Assembly (NCBI GenBank): GCA_009778425.1
Contig: WRJU01000251.1
Coordinates: forward strand, 1 to 34,275
From: Pseudomonadota bacterium
GTDB lineage: Bacteria > Pseudomonadota > Gammaproteobacteria > Burkholderiales > Rhodocyclaceae
Direction of reading: 5' to 3'
DNA: 34,275 bases
In this document: in pieces, positions 1 to 8,612 of the stretch
Layout of the letters: each line of letters opens with the position of its first letter
How positions within the stretch are numbered: position 1 is the stretch's first letter
Position numbers and translations under genes: made by a program
The notes under the pieces: model-generated
Seen by the model: only the letters and a program-made list of their open reading frames with translations
Database searches by the model: none
Told to the model about the DNA's origin: nothing

Positions 1-1271
1 AATTCCCCGCGCAAGTCGTACACGGCGAATGTGCCGTCGCCGTTATCCTTGACGGCCACTGTCCCCGCTACCCATGTTCCAGCAGAAACAAGCAGGCCAG
101 TATGGACAGCCCAATTCCATAGGGCGCCGTAGGCAGCCTTGGATAGATTGCTTGCCCCGCTGGGAATGAAACCCTTTCGCGCCGTGGGCTGGGCATCTAA
201 TTCGGGCTTTCCGACAAGCACGCTTGCGTACCCGATGTAACCAGCCCCGTTGGCGTCGAAAACCTGCCACGTCATCCAGCTATTGTAGTCATCGTGCCAA
301 ATGGGGCCGATGTCTGTCGGCGGCAACGGATCGCCAGACTTGAGATATTCCGGCACCCAGATTGATGAGCCATCAAGAACGCGGCCATGATCATCGACAT
401 TGACACCGATATAATTGCCCGCAACCACACCCGTCCTGCCAGCAGACAGCACAAATTGAAGTGCCGTGCTGTCCAGCACAATTGGCGCAGGAGTGACCAG
501 TTGCCACATCGAGCCGCCGTGCGCGTCTCCCTCTTCAATGGCGAGAAACAGCCCCGGCGTAACTTTGCTGGATGTGTCCGCATCCGTCGCACGCGCCCAT
601 GCGCCAGCGGAGGCGATGTAGATGCCGTTTGAACTGGCATCTGACTGATCCTTGACCAGCACGCGGCTGCCTGGGGACAGCGCAACGCCATCGATGGCCT
701 GAAGGCCGCTCAGTGATACGGCTCCAGTTGTGGCCACCCGCGCTGAATCCTTGGCATCCTGTCGGTCGATCCTGTCTGTGATCTGACCAACCGCTACATC
801 CAGCAACTCATCCACGTACTGCCGGGTCGCTGTCACGATGCTCGGATCAATGATGAGTGTGACTGAATCTGCATTCGAGTTTTCAAAGATTTGACGGATA
901 AGGAGTTGCTTCCCCGCCCCAGACGCCATGATCGGCTTGAAGGATTCAGGGTATTTGCCAATAGCGAACAATTCGCCGTCCGAATCGAAGATGCCGACTT
1001 CGCGCACATAAAACCCACCCACTTCGTCCGGGATCGCCAACTCAGAAACAATCCAGGCTTTGTTTTTTTGGTGCTGATACAGCTCATTGATTTGCGCCCT
1101 GTAGACCTCATTTTCGAGCGCAACTTGCGTATTCGTCGGGCTGTAATACGCACCGTTCCGGCCGTCCCCAACGGCCATGTGGGTGAGTTGCACGGGGGGG
1201 CCGCCAGCCAGTGCTGCGGCTCGTTTCTGATGGCCCCGAACGGTTACGATGCTGAAAAAGTCCTGTGCCAT
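1..1271 (-). CDS. Tail fibre protein, N-terminal 423 residues (partial)
   Basis: This frame stays open from the ATG at 1271 to the window edge, so the gene continues outside. The N-terminus (MAQDFFSIVTVRG..., then ..VQLTHMAVGDG..) matches the DUF3751 phage tail-collar/fibre family, which attaches the fibre to the baseplate. The middle (about residues 150-250) is a repetitive, beta-rich segment with motifs such as GSRVLVKDQSD and NGIYIASAGAW, typical of fibre shafts. The last residues before the edge (GDGTFAVYDLRGE) resemble the start of a tail-collar domain. An AGGAG site sits 7 nt before the ATG and overlaps the stop of the preceding gpI gene. The role is host adsorption. A downstream chaperone is expected beyond the edge. 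Fibre C-termini vary most, so host range cannot be read here. Confidence 0.9.
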   Translation of the reverse strand, partial: MAQDFFSIVTVRGHQKRAAALAGGPPVQLTHMAVGDGRNGAYYSPTNTQVALENEVYRAQINELYQHQKNKAWIVSELAIPDEVGGFYVREVGIFDSDGELFAIGKYPESFKPIMASGAGKQLLIRQIFENSNADSVTLIIDPSIVTATRQYVDELLDVAVGQITDRIDRQDAKDSARVATTGAVSLSGLQAIDGVALSPGSRVLVKDQSDASSNGIYIASAGAWARATDADTSSKVTPGLFLAIEEGDAHGGSMWQLVTPAPIVLDSTALQFVLSAGRTGVVAGNYIGVNVDDHGRVLDGSSIWVPEYLKSGDPLPPTDIGPIWHDDYNSWMTWQVFDANGAGYIGYASVLVGKPELDAQPTARKGFIPSGASNLSKAAYGALWNWAVHTGLLVSAGTWVAGTVAVKDNGDGTFAVYDLRGE

Positions 1272-1280
1272 GAACGGCTC

Positions 1281-1919
1281 CTATACTGGATAGACGGTGA
1301 TTATTTCAAGGGACTGGATGCCGGTGCCGATCTTGGGAACACGGTCAAACTGCTCAATATCGGTCTGCACAAACGGCAGGATGGTGCAAATTTCGCCCCC
1401 GATCAGTGCCGCTCCGATGCTCGGCACAGGGCTGACGATGGCGAGCACGATTCGGATCGCATCCAGATGCGAGCGGACATTTTTTGCTTTGGTGATCAGT
1501 TCAACCGCGCGATCGATGCCTTGCCCGTAGAAATCTTCCGGGACACCTTGGTTGCTGACGAGGTCGACGCGGAAGTGGTAAGGCTCGCCGCCATACTCGA
1601 ACCACTCTTGGACATCGCATCCAAGCCTCAGCACATCGAGCGCATTTTCGACCGCCCAGCGTGTTCCCTTGTAGCGGTGCATGTCGATTGCCCTGTGCAG
1701 CAACCGGCGTTTATCAGCGTCGGTGTCGGCGTATTGCCAGCCCTCATCGAGCACGCTCCACTGCTCGGCCAGATAAGGCAGAACTGACGCATCAACCGAG
1801 TCGATCAGATACACGAGCAGCGGCGATAGATCGATGTGACCTACCCGCGCGGCAAGTTCGGCGATGACTTGACAGCGCGCATCCCTGGCCAGCGGCGGGA
1901 TAAGCAGCGGATCAGGCAT
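1281..1919 (-). CDS. I: Baseplate/tail protein gpI (P2 I-like)
   Basis: A 212-residue protein of the P2 gpI tail-protein family. The family pattern is clear: an N-terminal LIPPLARD segment, then LPYLAEQWSVLDEGWQYADTDADKRRLLHRAIDMHRYKGTRWAVENAL at about residues 49-95. gpI proteins belong to the baseplate wedge and sit between gpJ and the fibre gene, which is the order seen here. The start overlaps the end of gpJ by 8 bp, so the two are probably translationally coupled. The length is within the family's usual 180-220 residues. No defect is visible. Confidence 0.93.
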   Translation of the reverse strand: MPDPLLIPPLARDARCQVIAELAARVGHIDLSPLLVYLIDSVDASVLPYLAEQWSVLDEGWQYADTDADKRRLLHRAIDMHRYKGTRWAVENALDVLRLGCDVQEWFEYGGEPYHFRVDLVSNQGVPEDFYGQGIDRAVELITKAKNVRSHLDAIRIVLAIVSPVPSIGAALIGGEICTILPFVQTDIEQFDRVPKIGTGIQSLEIITVYPV

Positions 1920-3030
1920 CTGCTACCCCGGCAATCTCTATATTGACGGCAGTACAGCGCGCCCATTGGTGTCTGGCAACGATGATTTTTTCAGGTGCTG
2001 TAAGCTCAATGTCGTAGACGCCCGCCACCATGATGGCGGTCTCCACCTGCGCGGGAACGATGTCGCGCCCAAGACTGGCGGCGCGATTATCCGCAAATGC
2101 TTGTGCCGCTGCCCGCGCTGCATCCAGTGTGCTGGCGACGTCGGCGGTCTTATAGAGGGTGATCTGCGCGCTGATTTTATAATCGACCAACTCAGGAGTT
2201 TTGACAAATACATGGTCAGTGAACGGGCGGGCGCGCTTACCCGTAATTTTCGCGTCAATCAGTGCCAGCATGTCTGATCCTGGCAGACCTGTATCGAGCA
2301 GCGGATAGATATCGACCACCCCTCCGCTTGGCGACAGGATAGCTACGTCGCGGATGCTTTGATGAACAGCCTTCACCCGCGCAATGTAGGCGTCTTCACT
2401 TCCAGCGGTGGTTAATGTTTCTGGCGCGAGCATGATGCGTTCGCGCAGCCTGTCATCCGACTCGGCGTCCGCGCCGCCGGATGGGATCGTGATGTTTACA
2501 GCCTCAATATCGGCATCAGTCAGGGTATCAACCAGGTTATTGATCTGCCCAAGCCCCCAACCGTTGCCGATTGCGCCAGCCGTGTCACAGGTGGCAGGCA
2601 CATCGATGTTGGTTTGTCCAACAGGCAGGATGGCATCGATGTCAGTCTCGAAGCGCACCGCGCCGTCTCCGGAATCCACCCGCATTCCGGCGTGAACAAG
2701 CAGCGGAGACACCTGCGCGGCCTCTACCGAAAACCGCAGTACTGTGCGAGCTGGTTGCGCTGGCAGCCGTGTGACGCCCACGCCCTCACCGAGGTAATCA
2801 AGCATCGGAAAAACTGCGAAACGTGCGAGGCACTGCTTCGCGGTTTCCTGAATAGCAACGCGCACCAAGGTTTCGCGGTAGGCAATGACGTCGACCAGCA
2901 GCCGGTCGATCTGGGCCGGATAGAGTGTTTTGCCGGACAGTTTCTCGTACTGCGCGATGATTTCCGCCGTGATCGCCTGCGGGTCACGCTGGATGAAATC
3001 GGGATCAGGAAGGGAGGTCATTGCCGCCAT
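1912..3030 (-). CDS. J: Baseplate assembly protein gpJ (P2 J-like)
   Basis: A baseplate wedge protein of the P2 gpJ/Mu gp47 family, about 372 residues. Recognisable segments include LPDPDFIQRDPQAITAEIIAQYE near the start, a central SGGADAESDDRLRERIMLAPE block and a C-terminal domain with PAQVETAIMVAGVYDIEL. An upstream extension of the frame to 3147 lies inside gpW and is rejected. I chose the ATG at 3030, which has AAGG about 9 nt upstream. The ATG at 3021 (MTSLPDPDF), overlapping the gpW stop as ATGA, is an equally reasonable start. The gene lies between gpW and gpI, as in P2. Confidence 0.92.
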   Translation of the reverse strand: MAAMTSLPDPDFIQRDPQAITAEIIAQYEKLSGKTLYPAQIDRLLVDVIAYRETLVRVAIQETAKQCLARFAVFPMLDYLGEGVGVTRLPAQPARTVLRFSVEAAQVSPLLVHAGMRVDSGDGAVRFETDIDAILPVGQTNIDVPATCDTAGAIGNGWGLGQINNLVDTLTDADIEAVNITIPSGGADAESDDRLRERIMLAPETLTTAGSEDAYIARVKAVHQSIRDVAILSPSGGVVDIYPLLDTGLPGSDMLALIDAKITGKRARPFTDHVFVKTPELVDYKISAQITLYKTADVASTLDAARAAAQAFADNRAASLGRDIVPAQVETAIMVAGVYDIELTAPEKIIVARHQWARCTAVNIEIAGVADA

Positions 3031-3380
3031 AGGCTTACCTTCGTTTCTCGTTCGATGCCTGGGGAAACCTTCCAAACCACGCGCACGGCGACATGTGACC
3101 CATCGATGAATGGCTCCACGCGCACAAGGGCGCAGCGCGGCTCCCATTTCTTGATGGCCTCAACCGTTTCCCGTACCACATGCGGGATGGCCTGATCGAC
3201 AGGATGGTCGATGTATTTCCAGACGTTTGAGCCAAAGTCCGGGCGGTGCGGGTTACTGCCCTTCGGCGTGGCGAGGATGACGCGGATCGCCTGGTCAATG
3301 TCATCCAACGTTTCGACAACGCCGAAACTGCCCAGGGCAGGCTGCCAATGAACTGCGCGGATGTCTTGAAGGTTTGCCAT
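3018..3380 (-). CDS. W: Baseplate protein gpW (P2 W / T4 gp25-like)
   Basis: A 120-residue member of the gp25/gpW lysozyme-like baseplate wedge family. The family's conserved block is present: IRVILATPKGSNPHRPDFG at about residues 33-51, followed by a region rich in alternating hydrophobic strands (RVEPFIDGSHVAVRVVWKV). It joins the tail tube hub to the wedges during baseplate assembly. It follows the spike gene gpV after a 54-bp gap and overlaps the start of gpJ, which keeps the P2 order V-W-J-I. Confidence 0.93.
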   Translation of the reverse strand: MANLQDIRAVHWQPALGSFGVVETLDDIDQAIRVILATPKGSNPHRPDFGSNVWKYIDHPVDQAIPHVVRETVEAIKKWEPRCALVRVEPFIDGSHVAVRVVWKVSPGIERETKVSLWRQ

Positions 3381-3434
3381 ACGGGGGATGCTCGCACCCC
3401 CATTGCGCCAACAATAGTAAAGGGCTTTAAGACA

Positions 3435-4091
3435 TTACCCGACAGGCTGGCCGGTTTGACTGCCCCCTGACTGCACACCGCCGTGTTTGTGGCCAACAAG
3501 CGAGATGTTGCTGGCAATGACATCAACCGTTGTTTGCACCGTGCCGTAAATCATGGCGGATGCCCCGCCGCCTCCACCGCCATAACCCGTCAAGCCCTGT
3601 ATATAGGTAATACTGCCTTCCACCAGGACGTTGCCGGTGAACGTGGTCTCTGGGGCATCGACAGTCACTTTCTCCCCCGCCTTGACCGTAACCGTCGCCA
3701 CGGCATCGACATTGATGGTGACGATGCCGCCCTTCACGTTCAGGGCATGGCTTGCGCGGTCATACTCAAACTCAGCACCATCGGAAAAGACGCGGTGAAA
3801 CTTATCGCCGCTGGCCACTGGCGGCATGTCTGCATCGGAAAAAATCGCCCCTAACACCACGCCGTCTTCACCGTTCGGATCGAGCAGCACAGCGACGTGC
3901 TCGCCGATGTCAGGCAAGCAGTAGTGTTTGTCTTTAAGGGTTTTTTGCTGCAACACCGGCAGCATCGCAGTGCGCAAGTTGTCGAGGCTGCCAATCCGTA
4001 CCCGCACACGGCAGGTCTTTTCGTCGATGGCGGAAACCGTGCCAAACATCAAACAAGCGCAAGTTTCAGAGAGGGTTTTGTTTAATGGCAT
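3435..4091 (-). CDS. V: Baseplate spike protein gpV (P2 V-like)
   Basis: A 218-residue tail spike that punctures the outer membrane. Residues 1-95 look like an OB-fold (SAIDEKTCRVRVRIGSLDN, then PDIGEHVAVLLDPNGEDGVVLGAIFSD). Residues 100-165 form a repetitive beta-helical stretch (VTINVDAVATVTVKAGEKVTVDAP). A glycine-rich linker GYGGGGGGA follows. The C-terminus holds the HxH motif in LVGHKHGGVQSGGSQTG, which in P2-type spikes coordinates an iron ion at the tip. The gene sits directly after gpD and before gpW, as in P2. Confidence 0.93.
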   Translation of the reverse strand: MPLNKTLSETCACLMFGTVSAIDEKTCRVRVRIGSLDNLRTAMLPVLQQKTLKDKHYCLPDIGEHVAVLLDPNGEDGVVLGAIFSDADMPPVASGDKFHRVFSDGAEFEYDRASHALNVKGGIVTINVDAVATVTVKAGEKVTVDAPETTFTGNVLVEGSITYIQGLTGYGGGGGGASAMIYGTVQTTVDVIASNISLVGHKHGGVQSGGSQTGQPVG

Positions 4092-4097
4092 ATCAGT

Positions 4098-5276
4098 TTA
4101 CCTTTTGGAGTTCGTCGTACCCACCGCGCCGACCTGCCCGTCGGACTGGATGCCGTAGACCTGTAACTTGCCGGGGGCGGCGGATTTCTTCTTCGCGCTT
4201 GATGCGGACTTGACGGTTTGCCCACGGGGGACGGGCATTTCGCGGGCAATCTCAAGCTCGGTCGTGTAGCCACTTGAGCGATCGAGCCTGTGGCGGGCAG
4301 ACTGCACTAAGTATTTGCCGTCCAGCCTGCCAAAGCCATCAATGCCGATCATCAGCCCCGCCACCAACGATGGGCTGCCGGGTACGGTAATCGTGCCTGT
4401 GGTTTGCTCCAGGTTGGCTTTTTTCAGCTTGGACTCGCCCTTGATCTGCGCGGTGGCCTTATCGCTGGCGCGCGCCGTTGTTTTGAGTGTGTCACTGCTA
4501 GTGCTTTTGCCGACCTCACCGATCTGTCCATCTGCCTTTACGCCGACAACCACGAGCGACTTCTTTTTTGGGTCGTGATGCTTGACCTCGGCGTCCTTGT
4601 AGACAAAGTTAATCTTGTCCGTGATGCGGATGTTCGTCAGGTCTTGTGGGACAAAATACTTCGCCGGGTCGCTTGCCAACAGCGCCGCGACTTCAGTAAA
4701 AACGAGCCGCTTGCCTGATACCTTAAAGGCATAGCCATATTCATCGGCAAGTTTGCTCAAAAAAGCCACGTCGTTTTCGCCGTATTGCGTGGCGCGGTCA
4801 ATGGGGATGTGGCGGATTTTTCCAGTCAGTGTAAAACCGTTTCGCTTGGCGACATGCTGCGCGATGGCTGCCAGCGTGGTTTTCTCGAAACCCATGCTGT
4901 TTCGGGTGCGCACTGGCTTTCCTGGCCAGCTTCCCAAACCACGGATGGAGACGGTGGACGGTGAGTCGGAAAACTCGACCTCGTCGATCTCGAACGTCCC
5001 ACAGGCGAGCAACGGTTCATTGTCGTAGCCCACCTTGAGCGTGAGCGCGTCGCCCTTGCCCGGATACCAAGAGCCGATCCAGCGCCCGTCCGTATCCTCA
5101 AGCTCTACCTCGATCTCATCTGATTGTCCTGTCAGGTAATCCGAGTAAGTGACCGAGATGACGTAAGGCATCAGATCATTTGTAATGTTCTTTTGGCCGT
5201 AGATGAGCCTGAACGCGGGACGCGGGACTGCCGCGATACCGTCAGGCGTGCTCGATGCGCCTGTCACTTCAGCCAC
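4098..5276 (-). CDS. D: Late control / baseplate hub protein gpD (P2 D-like)
   Basis: A 392-residue protein of the P2 gpD (phage late control D, VgrG-like hub) family. The N-terminal domain includes LMPYVISVTYSDYLTGQSDEIEVELEDTDGRW at about residues 35-66. The middle carries the usual hub signature QYGENDVAFLSKLADEYGYAFKVSGKRLVF at about 164-193. The motif VVGVKADGQIGEVG (244-256) is echoed at the very C-terminus as VYGIQSDGQVGAVG, an internal repeat I do not know from P2 gpD. The start overlaps the gpX stop by 13 bp. The protein forms the hub between the tail tube and gpV. Confidence 0.92.
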   Translation of the reverse strand: MAEVTGASSTPDGIAAVPRPAFRLIYGQKNITNDLMPYVISVTYSDYLTGQSDEIEVELEDTDGRWIGSWYPGKGDALTLKVGYDNEPLLACGTFEIDEVEFSDSPSTVSIRGLGSWPGKPVRTRNSMGFEKTTLAAIAQHVAKRNGFTLTGKIRHIPIDRATQYGENDVAFLSKLADEYGYAFKVSGKRLVFTEVAALLASDPAKYFVPQDLTNIRITDKINFVYKDAEVKHHDPKKKSLVVVGVKADGQIGEVGKSTSSDTLKTTARASDKATAQIKGESKLKKANLEQTTGTITVPGSPSLVAGLMIGIDGFGRLDGKYLVQSARHRLDRSSGYTTELEIAREMPVPRGQTVKSASSAKKKSAAPGKLQVYGIQSDGQVGAVGTTNSKR

Positions 5277-5473
5277 GGCGGGGCCTCCTCGTAGAGATCA
5301 GCGCGTTCGATGATGGGGATGACAAGCCGCAGCCCGCCGCGCAATGTTGTGCTGATCGGCACGTTCGGGTTGGCAGCAATGATGGTCTCGTACAACAAGG
5401 CATCGCCGTAATACCGTTGCGCGAGTTGATCCCAGCGCTCGCCATCGGTAGTGACGTGTGTCAAGTACATCAT
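5264..5473 (-). CDS. X: Tail protein gpX (P2 X-like, LysM-like fold)
   Basis: A 69-residue protein matching the P2 gpX family. The pattern is HVTTDGERWDQLAQRYYGDALLYETIIAANPNV, a LysM-like unit, followed by a strand LRGGLRLVIPI. The proposed role is in tail or baseplate assembly. The ATG overlaps the gpU stop by 4 bp (ATGA type) and the gene end overlaps the gpD start, so U-X-D are likely translated as a coupled set. In P2 itself, X lies in the lysis/head-completion region. Its place between U and D here is typical of BcepMu-like and other Mu/P2 mosaics. Confidence 0.9.
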   Translation of the reverse strand: MMYLTHVTTDGERWDQLAQRYYGDALLYETIIAANPNVPISTTLRGGLRLVIPIIERADLYEEAPPWLK

Positions 5474-6387
5474 GCGCTCCTTGTCACGAGCTTGGCGGCA
5501 GCTTTGCCTACACCGGATGAAACCGTGGTCATGGCGTCGCCAGCCGAGCCGAGCAGGCCGGAGGCGACTGAAATTTTGCCCGCCACGTTCGAGGCCGAGG
5601 CATTACTGAGCATGCCTACTGCGCCCTGCACGTCAAAGAGCGCGGTATTCCCGGCCCGGAGCACATCGGCAGCCATCGGCAGTTGATCGCGGATGCGCGA
5701 GAGGCTGGCGGGCAGATTCTCCAATGACCCGAGTGCGTCATTCAGGCTGCCGAGCAGCCCTGGCACACGATCCAGCGCGGCAAGCGGGTTGCTGGCAAGC
5801 CGCTGCACTGTGTTGAGCATGTCAGATGCCAGACTCAATGCGCTGCGCGCCTGCACAGCGAGACTTACCGCTGATCCGATGTTGTCCAAAAAACTCGGCG
5901 CACCTTGCAGGGTGGATTGCGCCTGAGTCACTGGCGGCATTGGCGCGGGTTCAGCAACGGCTTGCACTGGCGGATTTTCCGGCTGCACGGCGGGCGGCGG
6001 CAAAGGGTTTGCCGTGTCGCCCACGTATTCGCGCAAGCTGATGCTGGCTTCCAGCGCGGTGATCGTGCCGGTCGCGTCGGTTTGTTGCGCTGTCGAATTA
6101 ACATCTGCCAGGACAAACCAGCCCTTGTAGTCCCCGTTGCCGAGCACCAGCGCCATTGCCTGATGATTGGCCAGTGCCTCTTTTAGTTTGGCGAACTCGA
6201 CCTCTGGGTCGCAGAACAGGTGATGAAAGGCGAGCGTGATGGCGATTTCATCGAGCGCCAGCCCCGTGAATTGCAGCCGGGGCTTGCCCGCAATCATCGC
6301 GTGTTCGGCGTAGTTTGCCGCAAACTTGGAATCAAACCCGTCGAAGTAAATGAGATCGAACTGGATGTCGCCGAGGATCGCATACAT
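5470..6387 (-). CDS. U: Tail protein gpU with long C-terminal extension
   Basis: Residues 1-120 match P2 gpU: MYAILGDIQFDLI, then HHLFCDPEVEFAKLKEALANHQAMALVLGNGDYKGWFVLADV and TALEASISLREYV. P2 gpU is about 160 residues, whereas this protein has 305. The extra half starts with a proline-rich linker (about 128-165, NPLPPPAVQPENPP...). It continues with a long alanine/serine/leucine-rich helical region (about 170-305) without a known domain. gpU is a tail completion protein. The extension may be a species-specific baseplate part, or may act with the tape measure. The gene begins 2 bp after the tape-measure stop. Confidence 0.85.
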   Translation of the reverse strand: MYAILGDIQFDLIYFDGFDSKFAANYAEHAMIAGKPRLQFTGLALDEIAITLAFHHLFCDPEVEFAKLKEALANHQAMALVLGNGDYKGWFVLADVNSTAQQTDATGTITALEASISLREYVGDTANPLPPPAVQPENPPVQAVAEPAPMPPVTQAQSTLQGAPSFLDNIGSAVSLAVQARSALSLASDMLNTVQRLASNPLAALDRVPGLLGSLNDALGSLENLPASLSRIRDQLPMAADVLRAGNTALFDVQGAVGMLSNASASNVAGKISVASGLLGSAGDAMTTVSSGVGKAAAKLVTRSA

Positions 6388-6388
6388 G

Positions 6389-8608
6389 TCAGTAGGCCGT
6401 CCGGGCTTGACGTGCGGCGACGCGCGCCATCATTTGTTCGAGTTCACGAAGCGAGAGTTTAATGGCTTCCGAGACTTGTTCTTTCACGCCTGCGCCGCCG
6501 CTCGTGAGGGTGATGGTTGGTGAAAATGTCACGTTCACGCCGCCGCATCCTTGTGATGCGTCGCGCCCTGCCGCGCCCGCCAGCCTACGGCCTGCGGCAG
6601 CGGCGGCAGCATCGCGAGCCATGTTCCCGGATGCGCGTGAGGCAAGGTCGCCAGACCGGTCGATGCCGATGGCTGCACCCTGGGCGATGTTGTCGCCGAA
6701 GCCCGCAAATACTTTCGAGGGCGAGGAGATGCCGAGCGTGTCTGTGAACCAGCCCTTGATGCTTTTTCCAAAACCGACAATGGCATCCTTTGCTGCCGTA
6801 AATTTCGCTTTAATGCCATCAACCAGGCCGCCTATCAGATTGGCCCCAAATTCAGTGAAGTTTTTTGGCAAATCGACCCCAAACCAGCCCAACACTGACG
6901 CAAACGCTTTGTAGAACAGCCCGATCGGGCTCCAGTTCAGGATAGCCTTGCAGACGCTGCCGATCCCTCCTGAAAACGTCGCTTTGACTTTTTCCCATAT
7001 CCCGCCAAAGAATTTTTTAATCGGCTCCCAATTTTTGTAAATCAGATAGGCCGCACCAGCAATGAGAGTGACTGCGATACCTATTGGGTTCATCAATAAC
7101 GCGCGGCTGAGAAACACGACGGCAGTGCGGGCGATTCCAAAGCCGCGCGTGAGCAAGCCCAAATCCTTGACGATCACCGAGCCCTTGCCGCCAAACAGTG
7201 AAAAACCTTTTTGAGCGGCTAACAGTCCCACGCCTAGTTTAATGACGTTGGCAATCAGTTCCGGATTTTTTTCCGCCCAGGATGCGAAGGATGAGACCAC
7301 GGGAACGAGGCTACCCATCAGGCTGTTGATCGAGGGCAGCAGCGCCGAACCGATGGTTACGCCCAGATCGCCCATTGTGTTCTTGAACTGCGCGAATTGC
7401 GCGGACGCGGTTTTGCTGCGCCGCGCGAAATCCGCATCTATCGTGCCTTGTGCTTCTGCACCGCCAAGAGAGTTTTTAAGCTTCTTGTACTCATCGATGT
7501 TTTGGCGCATCGCCATCATGTGGCTCACGGCCTGTGGGCTGGCGAAGATGTCCCGTAGGCCGAAGGCTTCCATGAGCGCCATCTGGGCTTCTTCGTTGTT
7601 GTCGCCTTCGGCCTTCTTCCACTGATCGGCGAACTGTGAACCCTTCTTCGCCAACAGCGCTTGAGCCAGTTCGACGGAAGCCTGATAGGCGTTCATGCCC
7701 TTTGAAGCCATTGCCTTCATGGAGGCTTCGTAGTCAACGCCCGCATCCGCGTAGGCTTTGATGATCGCCGGGGTGCCCATGTTCTTGATCCAGGCGTTCA
7801 TCGCCACGACGGCTTTGTCGGTAGAGCCGAAGGATTTTCTGCTCGCTTCCAGCGCCGCCACGACTTCGCCCACGGCATCCTGCCCGGTGACGCCTCTTTG
7901 CTTCAAAGCCCCCGCCAAATCCGGCATGACTTTGATGATGCTGCCCATATCGACCAAGCCCTTTCCGCCCTTGGCCATGCGCCCAAAGGCTTCCTTGATG
8001 CCATCGGTGGTCTCGATGCCCAGCGTCTCATGCAGGACAACCAGCACGTTGGACAGCTCCGCCATGTCCACGCGCTGGCTGGTGGCGGTTTTGCCGAGGA
8101 TTTCCGCAAACTCGCCAGCCCGCTCGCCCAGGCCGCCTGTGGCAAGCGTCTTCATGGCGGCAAGCATTTCATTGCGCCCCTGGTGGGTTTTCTGGGCAGC
8201 TTCGCGGGCGACGGCCCCGAGCTTTTCGGCTTGCGCGTCCGAGAGTTCGGCTGCAATGCCGATGTCGGAGATGGTGTCTTCGTAGTTGATCGCCGAATGG
8301 ATTGACTTCCCAATCGAAGCGCCAATTGCCGCTGGCCCGACCCATTTCGCAAGCAGGGATGACTGCTTGGCTTTCACTTTGTCGATAGCCGAACCAACCT
8401 CTTCGTAGCCGCGCGCCGTGCGACCGAGCGCCTGCGGAGCGAGTGTGCCAGCCTGTCTCTGGATGGTTGCGCCAAGGGCTTTATTCTTGGATTCGAGCGC
8501 ATCCAGCGGCTTACCGATGCGTCCGAATCGCTCGCGCAGTTTGTCGAGCGCTGCGAACGCCCCCCCGGCTGCTGCACCAATGACGACGCTTAACCCAAGC
8601 TCTGCCAT
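6389..8608 (-). CDS. T: Phage tail tape measure protein (P2 T-like)
   Basis: A 739-residue tape measure protein that sets tail length and is ejected with the DNA. The N-terminal region is helical and coiled. Residues about 100-350 carry the TP901-type core (SDAQAEKLGAVAREAAQKTHQ, EFAEILGKTATSQRVDMAELSNVLVVLHETLGIET). A hydrophobic segment lies at about 497-528 (AVVFLSRALLMNPIGIAVTLIAGAAYLIY), common in tape measures and linked with membrane passage. The C-terminus has a GISSPSKVFAGFGDNIAQGAAIGI motif. It follows E/E' by 4 bp and precedes gpU, as in P2. Confidence 0.93.
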   Translation of the reverse strand: MAELGLSVVIGAAAGGAFAALDKLRERFGRIGKPLDALESKNKALGATIQRQAGTLAPQALGRTARGYEEVGSAIDKVKAKQSSLLAKWVGPAAIGASIGKSIHSAINYEDTISDIGIAAELSDAQAEKLGAVAREAAQKTHQGRNEMLAAMKTLATGGLGERAGEFAEILGKTATSQRVDMAELSNVLVVLHETLGIETTDGIKEAFGRMAKGGKGLVDMGSIIKVMPDLAGALKQRGVTGQDAVGEVVAALEASRKSFGSTDKAVVAMNAWIKNMGTPAIIKAYADAGVDYEASMKAMASKGMNAYQASVELAQALLAKKGSQFADQWKKAEGDNNEEAQMALMEAFGLRDIFASPQAVSHMMAMRQNIDEYKKLKNSLGGAEAQGTIDADFARRSKTASAQFAQFKNTMGDLGVTIGSALLPSINSLMGSLVPVVSSFASWAEKNPELIANVIKLGVGLLAAQKGFSLFGGKGSVIVKDLGLLTRGFGIARTAVVFLSRALLMNPIGIAVTLIAGAAYLIYKNWEPIKKFFGGIWEKVKATFSGGIGSVCKAILNWSPIGLFYKAFASVLGWFGVDLPKNFTEFGANLIGGLVDGIKAKFTAAKDAIVGFGKSIKGWFTDTLGISSPSKVFAGFGDNIAQGAAIGIDRSGDLASRASGNMARDAAAAAAGRRLAGAAGRDASQGCGGVNVTFSPTITLTSGGAGVKEQVSEAIKLSLRELEQMMARVAARQARTAY

Positions 8609-8612
8609 TTAT

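Noticed and set aside
833-1171. Minus-strand frames inside 1-1171 as separate genes
   Set aside because: They are other registers of the tail fibre gene, which is open from 1271 to the window edge and has a clear family match at its N-terminus.
891-1787. Plus-strand open frame (298 codons) opposite the fibre and gpI genes
   Set aside because: Antisense to the tail fibre gene, which reads through without stops on the minus strand, and to gpI.
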